Below, piece by piece: positions 1 through 5,785 of a DNA stretch of 10,965 bases (its first letter is position 1; each line of letters opens with the position of its first letter). Made by a program: the position numbers and the translations under genes. The DNA lies in contig JAJXZK010000369.1 in assembly GCA_021780095.1 (NCBI GenBank), forward strand, positions 1-10,965, in the 5' to 3' direction. Below the pieces are notes generated by a model, which searched no databases, was not told where the DNA came from, and saw only the letters and a list, made by a program, of their open reading frames with translations. This stretch comes from Acidobacteriota bacterium (GTDB taxonomy: Bacteria > Acidobacteriota > Terriglobia > Terriglobales > Acidobacteriaceae).

Positions 1-301
1 GGGTGGGCACCCGTAATCGCTTACAAAAACACAATTGCTAACAATCAACTAGCACTTGCTGCTTAATTAAATAAGTAGCCGTCCTCCTCAAATTCGCCTG
101 TGAGGTGGGGCAGGACGTCATAAAGCAGGCTGGTCTGACCCGCAATGCCTGGGCTGGTCGGACGAGATCTACGGGCTGGTGGGATGCGTATCTTGTCCGT
201 TCTGAGCGCATCGCATGAGAACACTCGGAACGCGACTACGCATGGAGACTCTTTACTGACTTGGATTTCGGACGCGGGTTCGACTCCCGCCGCCTCCACC
301 A
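1..301 (+). ncRNA. ssrA: tmRNA (transfer-messenger RNA), 5' end outside window
   Basis: Rescues stalled ribosomes by trans-translation and adds a degradation tag to the unfinished protein. Seen directly: a tag reading frame at 19-66 ending in the hallmark ALAA-stop, preceded by TAATC as in other tmRNAs just before the resume codon. A pseudoknot-type helix pair follows: 80-85 with 112-117, and 86-90 with 101-105. A tRNA-like 3' end closes the gene: T-stem GCGGG 274-278, T-loop TTCGACT 279-285, T-stem CCCGC 286-290, acceptor strand 291-297, discriminator A298 and encoded CCA 299-301. The 5' acceptor strand, D-like arm and most of the first pseudoknot lie before the window. An isolated tRNA is excluded because there is no anticodon arm at the right distance and the tag frame is present. 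The 3' boundary is firm. Confidence 0.93.
19..66 (+). other. tmRNA proteolysis-tag reading frame
   Basis: Read from the resume codon GCT (19-21) to TAA (64-66), the tag is AYKNTIANNQLALAA, 15 residues. The C-terminal LAA is the signal read by ClpXP-type proteases in the known system. The resume codon is placed by analogy with E. coli, where the codon follows TAGTC; here TAATC precedes GCT. A second in-frame stop region (TAATTAA) follows, as is common in tmRNAs. Confidence 0.88.
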
Positions 302-332
302 ATATTTTTCAGCCGTTTACAGGCGTGCTGCA

Positions 333-395
333 GGAATCGAACGAGAAGCGCACACTGGATTCGGCGCAGGTGCTGATTCCATCCCTCTCGTTTTT
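333..395 (+). terminator. Possible structured terminator downstream of ssrA
   Basis: AACGAGA (340-346) is perfectly complementary to TCTCGTT (386-392), and the 3' arm runs into a five-T tract (391-395), as in an intrinsic terminator, though the 39-base loop is long. GGAATC (333-338) is also perfectly complementary to GATTCC (375-380). The two helices interleave, so they would form an H-type pseudoknot if both occur. It could end ssrA transcription, but the distance from 301 and the long loop keep this tentative. Confidence 0.3.
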
Positions 396-600
396 ACTCC
401 CAGACACTATCCTCCGTGCCATTCCGACGCTATTCACGAGAGCGCTTCTGGAGTGCCCGGCAAACCATGGCAGATGTGAAGTGAATATCCTTGTCAAGGT
501 GCTGGGCACGAGCCGCGAACCGGTAACGGCATGATCGAAAGTTACCTTTGAAGACGATCGGAGAACGATTTCGACATAGGTCAAACTCCATCTAGTTGAC

Positions 601-612
601 TAAATCGATTTA
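601..612. promoter_or_regulatory. Perfect 12-bp palindrome, possible operator
   Basis: TAAATCGATTTA reads the same on both strands and lies just upstream of the candidate promoter of the arabinosidase operon. Symmetry around a central CG with AT-rich arms is typical of LacI-type repressor sites, so a sugar-responsive regulator is possible. One to three such palindromes are expected by chance in 11 kb, so only the position makes it notable. Confidence 0.3.
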
Positions 613-617
613 TCCAC

Positions 618-647
618 TTGTCGCCGACCCGAGCGGTTCTGTATAGT
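618..647 (+). promoter_or_regulatory. Candidate sigma-70 promoter of the arabinosidase operon
   Basis: TTGTCG (618-623) as -35 and TATAGT (642-647) as -10, with an 18-base spacer, match the vegetative consensus at 4/6 and 5/6 positions. Transcription would begin near 654, giving a leader of about 105 bases that contains the hairpin at 695-712. This is the best -10/-35 pair I found by eye upstream of the operon. Confidence 0.4.
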
Positions 648-694
648 CCAATTTCCAGAGAGCGTTTTCGCAAGTCGATGCGCCGGCTCCGCAA

Positions 695-712
695 CATTCC
701 TGGCGAGGAATG
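695..712 (+). repeat. 18-bp hairpin CATTCCT-N4-AGGAATG in the operon leader
   Basis: A perfect 7-bp inverted repeat with a GGCG loop, CATTCCTGGCGAGGAATG. It covers the upstream ATG at 710, which helps explain why that codon is unlikely to be the start of the arabinosidase. A hairpin with identical arms but another loop occurs at 8373-8390. It may be a regulator site, an RNA leader structure or a small dispersed repeat. Confidence 0.5.
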
Positions 713-760
713 ACAGGAACCATTTGCCGTCGACCCGCGAGAGTCCGCCTGGGAGTCGCC

Positions 761-2347
761 ATGAATTTCCGCGCTGTTCGATTCGTCTTTTGCGTATCTC
801 TTCTGCTTCTGGCTCCAACCCTGCCACTCCTGGCCGCTGAGACTGTTCATTTGTCCATCGACGCCTCGAAGACCGGAGCAACCATCAGCCGCAACATCTT
901 TGGCCAGTTTGCGGAGAACCTCGGACGCGGTCTCTACGGCGGCATTTGGGTTGGATCGGATTCCCCGATTCCGAATACTCGGGGGATCCGCAACGACGTT
1001 GTTACAGCTCTTCGGGCGTTGAAGGTGCCCGACGTCCGCTGGCCGGGTGGCTGCTTTGCCGACGAGTACCACTGGCGCAACGGAGTTGGCCCATTCGCGC
1101 AACGGCCGGCAACGCTCAATTCCGCCTGGGGCAACGTGGTGGATACGAACGGCTTCGGTACCGATGAATTCATGGATTTGATCCATCAGATCGGCAGCGA
1201 GGCTTACATCTCGGTCAACGTGGGATCCGGAACTCCGCACGAGGCGGCCGACTGGATGGAGTACATGACCGCTGCCGCTCCCACCACGCTGGCGAAGGAA
1301 CGGGCGGCTAATGGCCATCCGGCGCCCTACAAGGTCGGCTTCATGGGCATCGGCAATGAGAGCTGGAGTTGTGGCGGCGACATGACCGCGGACTACTATC
1401 TGAGCCAGTTAAAGATCTACAGCCGCTTCGTCCACAATGACAATCCTTCGCAACAGGGCGCCAACCACATGCTGGAGATCGCCGTCGGCCCGGGCGTTCC
1501 TGAGACCGACTGGACCGAGACAATCATGAAGGCGTGGCAGCATCACGACTGGAGCTGGAATATCGATGGCCTGTCGCTGCACTGGTACACCGTGGCCAGT
1601 GGATGGCCGCCTTCAATGCCTTCGATGAATTTCGGTGTTGAAGATTACTTCAAAATGCTGAAGTCCACGCTGTTCATGGATGATTTCCTGCGTCAACAAG
1701 AGACCGTCATGGATCGGTATGACCCGCAGAAGAAGGTGGCGCTGGTGGTGGACGAATGGGGCTCCTGGCTTGGGCCGCTGCCCGGTACAGACAAGGCCTT
1801 TCTGGTGCAGCAAAACAGCCTGCGAGACGCGATTCTGGCATCGCTGAACCTGAACATCTTCGCGCGGCACGCGGATCGCGTGCGCATGGCGAATATCGCC
1901 CAGATGATCAACGTCCTGCAAGCAATGATCCTGACGGACAAGGAGAAGATGATTCTCACTCCTACGTACTACGTCTACAAAATGTCTGTACCGTTCCAGG
2001 ACGCAACCTTTGTTCCTGTGGATTTCGATCCCAGCACAGTTCATCGTGATGGCATCACCCTGCCGCGAGTGGATGCGCTTTGCGCCAGGGACGCATCGGG
2101 CAAGCTCTGGCTCGAAATTACGAACCTCGATCCCGAAAAGCCGCTGGTAATCGATGCGGATTTCACCGGCATAAACATCAAGTCCGCGAAGGGAGAGACG
2201 CTGACTGCGCCTGCCGTCGACAGCGTGAACACCTTCACAGCACCCAACAACGTTATTCCGAAGCCGATCTCCGCCAGTGTGAAAGACGGCAGGTTGGCAG
2301 TGACGGTTGAGCCAAAGTCAGTAACCGTCATCTCGTTAGAGCAATGA
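761..2347 (+). CDS. Exported GH51 alpha-L-arabinofuranosidase
   Basis: Retaining glycoside hydrolase that cleaves terminal alpha-L-arabinofuranosyl residues from arabinan, arabinoxylan or their oligosaccharides. The product is 528 residues, close to the roughly 500 of AbfA-type GH51 enzymes plus a leader. Residues 1-26 form a Sec-type signal peptide (basic start, then a leucine-rich core), so it acts outside the cytoplasm, whereas many AbfA enzymes are intracellular. E200 in GIGNES is the expected acid/base and E332 in VVDEWG the expected nucleophile of the TIM barrel. RWPGG (93-97) and the block RMANIAQMINVLQA (375-388) are also typical. About 410-528 is the C-terminal beta domain. The ATG at 761 was chosen over 710 because GGGAG lies 5 bases upstream and the signal peptide starts there. 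First gene of a three-gene operon; 42 bases separate it from the esterase. Exact substrate unknown. Confidence 0.92.
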   Translation: MNFRAVRFVFCVSLLLLAPTLPLLAAETVHLSIDASKTGATISRNIFGQFAENLGRGLYGGIWVGSDSPIPNTRGIRNDVVTALRALKVPDVRWPGGCFADEYHWRNGVGPFAQRPATLNSAWGNVVDTNGFGTDEFMDLIHQIGSEAYISVNVGSGTPHEAADWMEYMTAAAPTTLAKERAANGHPAPYKVGFMGIGNESWSCGGDMTADYYLSQLKIYSRFVHNDNPSQQGANHMLEIAVGPGVPETDWTETIMKAWQHHDWSWNIDGLSLHWYTVASGWPPSMPSMNFGVEDYFKMLKSTLFMDDFLRQQETVMDRYDPQKKVALVVDEWGSWLGPLPGTDKAFLVQQNSLRDAILASLNLNIFARHADRVRMANIAQMINVLQAMILTDKEKMILTPTYYVYKMSVPFQDATFVPVDFDPSTVHRDGITLPRVDALCARDASGKLWLEITNLDPEKPLVIDADFTGINIKSAKGETLTAPAVDSVNTFTAPNNVIPKPISASVKDGRLAVTVEPKSVTVISLEQ

Positions 2348-2389
2348 CAGAGACTGCACGCAGTAGTTGCGTAGTTGGAGAGGACGACA

Positions 2390-3466
2390 ATGACAACGAT
2401 ACAAATAATTTGCAGAATGACCCTTTCCCTGGCGATAGCGACGGGACCGAGTTTATGGGCCCAGGTGCAGACCCAGGTCCCTGCGGTCATCCCGGGAGCC
2501 AAGCCCGTGACCGTCGAGCAGATCAAGATTCATGGCAAGTCGCTCGAAGGCAATCTTGAGGGAGACGCCGTGGACCGCGACGTCTTTGTCTTTTTGCCGC
2601 CCAGCTACAGCAAAGACAAGCATCGCCGGTATCCGGTCCTCTACGCGCTGCACGGCTACTCCATCGGCGCCGAGCAGTGGACGCACGAAATCCACGTGCC
2701 GCAGACCATTGAAGGTGCCTTCGCGCAAGGCTCCAAAGAGATGATCGTGGTTCTGCCCGACTCCAAAACAATGCACAACGGCTCCATGTACTCCAGTTCG
2801 GTCACGACCGGCGACTTCGAGAATTTCATCGCTCACGATGTTGTTTCCTACATCGATGCGCACTACCGCACGCTTCCCAATCGCCAGAGCCGAGGCCTCG
2901 TCGGTCACTCTATGGGCGGCTACGGCGCCACACGCATCGGCATGAAGCACTCCGACGTCTTCGGCAGTCTCTACATTATGAGTCCCTGTTGCCTGTCGGC
3001 CCGACCCGCCGGCACCTTCAACCCAGAAGTAGAGAAGAAGCTCGAGTCAGTGAAGACGGAGGACGATTCCGCTAAGCTATCGTTCTTTGACCGTGCCCAG
3101 CTTGCAACCGCTGCAGCCTGGTCGCCCGATCCAAAGAATCCTCCGCTGTATCTCGACTTGCCCTTTAAAAATGGCGAAGTGCAGCCTGACATTCTCGCCA
3201 AGTGGGCGGCAAACGCGCCGCTTGCGTTCATCGATCAATACATCGGAAATCTGCGCCAATACCGCGCCATCGGCATCGACGTCGGGGACGAGGATGGACT
3301 TCGCTTCGATACCATCAAGCTGCACGACGTACTCGACACCTACGACATCGCGAACAGCTTCGAGCTGTATCACGGCACGCATACCAGCGCAGTCGCCGAC
3401 CGCTTCCAGAATCACGTAATGCCGTTCTTCAGTAAAAATCTCTGTTTTCAGAAGAGCTGTCGGTAG
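2390..3466 (+). CDS. Exported CE1-type serine esterase (esterase D family)
   Basis: An alpha/beta-hydrolase of 358 residues in the esterase D/CE1 group, which includes feruloyl and acetyl-xylan esterases as well as FrmB-like enzymes. Visible features: an N-terminal hydrophobic leader ending near WAQ (about 25), the oxyanion segment YALHGY (85-90), the nucleophile elbow GHSMGG with S174, an acid region IDVGDEDG (D298 or D300) and a late histidine in YHGTHTSA (H328 or more likely H331). The signal peptide argues against a cytosolic S-formylglutathione hydrolase. The ATG at 2390 is preferred over a TTG at 2375 because GGAGAGGA (2377-2384) is spaced 5 bases from it and would overlap the TTG. Lying between two arabinosidases, it probably removes acyl groups (feruloyl or acetyl) from arabinose side chains; that substrate is inference. 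23 bases precede the next gene. Confidence 0.85.
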   Translation: MTTIQIICRMTLSLAIATGPSLWAQVQTQVPAVIPGAKPVTVEQIKIHGKSLEGNLEGDAVDRDVFVFLPPSYSKDKHRRYPVLYALHGYSIGAEQWTHEIHVPQTIEGAFAQGSKEMIVVLPDSKTMHNGSMYSSSVTTGDFENFIAHDVVSYIDAHYRTLPNRQSRGLVGHSMGGYGATRIGMKHSDVFGSLYIMSPCCLSARPAGTFNPEVEKKLESVKTEDDSAKLSFFDRAQLATAAAWSPDPKNPPLYLDLPFKNGEVQPDILAKWAANAPLAFIDQYIGNLRQYRAIGIDVGDEDGLRFDTIKLHDVLDTYDIANSFELYHGTHTSAVADRFQNHVMPFFSKNLCFQKSCR

Positions 3467-3489
3467 GCAGCTTTCGCAGGTACATCGCA

Positions 3490-5415
3490 ATGATTGACCG
3501 TTCGCGTCGCAACTTCCTCAAGACCTCTGCCACTGCAGCCGGTCTCTGCGTCATCGGCCCCTCGGCAGTCGTTCAGGCTTTGTCCATCACTCAGCACGAG
3601 CACCCTCCGGGAATGCTTATGCCCTTCCCTCTCTCCTGGGTGCGTCTCACTCCCGGCATGTTTCAGGAGCAGGAAGAGATCAATGCGCGCTACCTCGAGT
3701 CGCTTACGATCGATCGATTGTTGCATTCGTTTCGCATCACGGCGGGCCTTCCCTCGAGCGCCACACCCTATAAAGGTTGGGAAGATCCCACCTGCGAGCT
3801 GCGCGGCCATTTCGCTGGTGGTCACTTTCTTTCTGCCGCTGCGTTAGCTTCGGCCGGTTCGGGGAATTCCGACCTCAAAAGCCGCGGCGATGAGCTTGTC
3901 ACCGGCCTCGACGCCTGCCAGAAAAAAATTGGGACGGGTTACGTGAGCGCCTTTCCTCCCGAACTGTTTGAACACCTGGCCCATGGCAAGCCGGTCTGGG
4001 CGCCCTTCTACACCTACCACAAAATCATGGCCGGTCTGGTCGACATGTACCTGTACACCGGCAACGCGGACGCGCTCCGCATCAGCGAAGGCATGGGTCA
4101 ATGGGCGCAGGACTTCATGTCAAGCTTCGGCAGCGATCAGCGCCAGCGGATGCTGCGCACTGAGTATGGCGGCATGAACGAAGTCCTCGCCAACCTCGCG
4201 GGCATCACGCAAAAGGAGCGTTATCTGGATGCCGCTCACCTCTTCGAGCAGCCGAGCTTCCTCGACCCGCTTGCCGAGCGCCGCGACGAGTTGCAAGGCC
4301 TGCACGCGAACACGCATGTCCCGAAAATCATTGGCGCAGCTCGCATGTACGAAATCACCGGCGACCGCCGTTATCGCCACATCTCCGAGTACTTTCTGGG
4401 TGAAGTGCTCGCCGCGCGCAGCTACTCCATCGGCAACACCAGCCTCGACGAGCACTGGACAACGCCCCCGGACCAACTGAAAGGGACACTGGCCTGGACC
4501 AATGCCGAGTGCTGCGTCGCCTACAACCTGATGAAGCTGCAGCGCCACGTCTTCAGTTGGACCGACGCCGCGCGCTGGATGGATGCGTACGAGCGCACTC
4601 TCTTTAACTGCCGGCTCGGGACGCAGAACGCCCAGGGGCTGAAACAGTATTTCTTCCCGCTCGCCGCCGGATACTGGCGCGCCTATAACTCGCCTGAAGA
4701 GTCGTTCTGGTGCTGCACTGGCACAGGCGCCGAAGAGTTCGCAAAATTCGCGGACACGATTTACTTCCGCCGCGGCAGCGACATCTACGTCAACCAGTTC
4801 ATCCCGTCCACACTCGATTGGAAGGACGAAGGCCTCGTCCTTGAACAGGTCACCCAATTTCCACACCAGCAGAGCACGATGCTCAAAATCAAAACCTCAC
4901 GACCGACGCAGCGCACTATTCATCTGCGCATTCCACGCTGGACAACCGACGAAGCGGAGGTCAAGTTGAACGGCGTCGCCCTGGAGGCCATGGCCGACCC
5001 CGGCTTTTATCTCGCTCTTCGCAAAGTCTGGCAGGACGGCGATACCATCAGCCTCAGCCTCCCCATGCAATTGCGCCAGGAGACGTTGCTCGGCGACGAT
5101 TCCATAACCGCCGCAGTCTACGGCCCGCTTGTGCTCGCCGCCAGTCTGGGCGCTGGCCCGAGTGACGGCCCGGACAGAGTGATTCATAGCGGTGCGACAG
5201 TGCCCAAGGGTCTGCCCGCCGCGCCTCTGTTGCCACGGGTCGCAGATACCTCGGATGCAAGCCCGCAGTCATGGATTCAGATCGAATCCGCTTCGGATCT
5301 TCGCTTCACCGCAACAGGCAAAGACGTGAAATACCAGCTGATGCCGTTGTACCAAATCAGCGATGAGCGCTACTCCGTGTACTGGCAGATGTCGAGCCTA
5401 AAGAAGCAAAGTTAG
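3490..5415 (+). CDS. Tat-exported GH127-type beta-L-arabinofuranosidase (DUF1680)
   Basis: 641 residues. Known members such as Bifidobacterium HypBA1 remove beta-linked L-arabinofuranose, for example from hydroxyproline-rich plant glycoproteins, using a zinc-bound cysteine nucleophile. Residues 1-30 carry a twin-arginine signal (SRRNFLK, then a hydrophobic core). From remembered HypBA1 numbering, acid/base E322 matches E321 in DEHW, zinc ligands E338 and C340 match E340 and C342 in AECC, and nucleophile C417 and ligand C418 match C408 and C409 in WCCTG. All five are present, so the enzyme should be active. About 60-430 is the (alpha/alpha)6 barrel, followed by beta-sandwich domains. AGG at 3478-3480 supports the ATG. 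Third gene of the operon. DUF1680 also contains GH146, so the subfamily is not certain without a tree. Confidence 0.9.
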   Translation: MIDRSRRNFLKTSATAAGLCVIGPSAVVQALSITQHEHPPGMLMPFPLSWVRLTPGMFQEQEEINARYLESLTIDRLLHSFRITAGLPSSATPYKGWEDPTCELRGHFAGGHFLSAAALASAGSGNSDLKSRGDELVTGLDACQKKIGTGYVSAFPPELFEHLAHGKPVWAPFYTYHKIMAGLVDMYLYTGNADALRISEGMGQWAQDFMSSFGSDQRQRMLRTEYGGMNEVLANLAGITQKERYLDAAHLFEQPSFLDPLAERRDELQGLHANTHVPKIIGAARMYEITGDRRYRHISEYFLGEVLAARSYSIGNTSLDEHWTTPPDQLKGTLAWTNAECCVAYNLMKLQRHVFSWTDAARWMDAYERTLFNCRLGTQNAQGLKQYFFPLAAGYWRAYNSPEESFWCCTGTGAEEFAKFADTIYFRRGSDIYVNQFIPSTLDWKDEGLVLEQVTQFPHQQSTMLKIKTSRPTQRTIHLRIPRWTTDEAEVKLNGVALEAMADPGFYLALRKVWQDGDTISLSLPMQLRQETLLGDDSITAAVYGPLVLAASLGAGPSDGPDRVIHSGATVPKGLPAAPLLPRVADTSDASPQSWIQIESASDLRFTATGKDVKYQLMPLYQISDERYSVYWQMSSLKKQS

Positions 5416-5502
5416 CTTGCGGCGGCAAATAGAACGGGCCTTCGACGCACACATCTGGAGTTATGAGTGTCGCTCGTGTCGGGGCACATTCTCAACCAGC
5501 CA

Positions 5503-5524
5503 CCCCTCCCCAAAGCGAGAGGGG
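5503..5524 (+). repeat. GC-rich inverted repeat after the arabinosidase operon
   Basis: CCCCTC (5503-5508) pairs with GAGGGG (5519-5524) around a 10-base loop, 88 bases after the GH127 stop codon. It could slow or end transcription of the operon, but no T tract follows, so a Rho-independent terminator is not supported. It might instead belong to a dispersed intergenic repeat. Confidence 0.3.
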
Positions 5525-5658
5525 ATTCCCCAGGTGAAGTCACGGCTTGCAGGCTTTGACAATAGAAGAGCCAATCGGTGAGGCTTCGAACTGAACTTAT
5601 GTCGACACGGATCGGACACTTGTCGCTGCAAACTTTCCCATTTGACGCGAAATGTATG

Positions 5659-5687
5659 TTGACATCTTTCGGCGGATTGCCTTAGCG
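5659..5687 (+). promoter_or_regulatory. Candidate promoter of the tandem esterase gene
   Basis: A perfect TTGACA (5659-5664) is followed after 17-18 bases by a weak -10 (TTAGCG at 5682, or TAGCGT at 5683). The start would be near 5695, about 90 bases before the ATG. An imperfect dyad with arms CATTT (5639-5643) and AAATG (5650-5654) sits immediately upstream and could bind a regulator. The weak -10 suggests activation or an error in assignment. Confidence 0.33.
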
Positions 5688-5785
5688 TGTGGACTTGGCG
5701 AATCCGGAGATCCCTGTACGCAGCTTGGAATCTGTCGGCAAGTTTTCCAATGCCATTGCGGTAGAAATTTGGAGATGGATCCGGC

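Larger units (their letters stand above)
302..760. other. Non-coding region between ssrA and the arabinosidase operon
   Basis: About 460 bp with no convincing gene. The short open frames here lack a ribosome site and have unnatural composition. One minus-strand frame across the ssrA end (63-302) is only the antisense of the tmRNA. The region holds a possible structured element at 333-395, a perfect 12-bp palindrome at 601-612, a candidate promoter at 618-647 and an 18-bp hairpin at 695-712. Confidence 0.6.
5416..5785. other. Non-coding gap between operon and second esterase gene
   Basis: 370 bp without a credible gene. A minus-strand open frame (5461-5820) overlaps the downstream gene start and shows no ribosome site or recognisable domain. 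The gap holds a GC-rich inverted repeat (5503-5524), an imperfect dyad (5639-5654) and a candidate promoter (5659-5687). Confidence 0.55.

Noticed and set aside
274..301. tRNA-like T-arm and CCA end
   Set aside because: Not a separate tRNA: no D or anticodon arm lies within tRNA distance and the tmRNA tag frame and pseudoknot lie upstream, so it belongs to ssrA.
63..302. Minus-strand frame beginning MVEAAGVEPASE
   Set aside because: It is the antisense of the tmRNA 3' end; such frames are a common false annotation over T-arm sequence.
710..760. Upstream ATG as start of the GH51 gene
   Set aside because: GAGGA directly touches the ATG with no spacing, and the extra 17 residues would precede a good signal peptide that starts at 761.
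581..1318. 245-residue minus-strand frame
   Set aside because: Mostly antisense to the GH51 gene, which has clear family motifs; no recognisable domain.
4120..4866. 248-residue minus-strand frame
   Set aside because: Antisense of the GH127 gene; hydrophobic composition without family signature, created by codon bias of the real gene.
5556..5561. Perfect TTGACA as a -35 box
   Set aside because: No acceptable -10 sequence occurs at 16-18 bases downstream (TGAGGC at 17).
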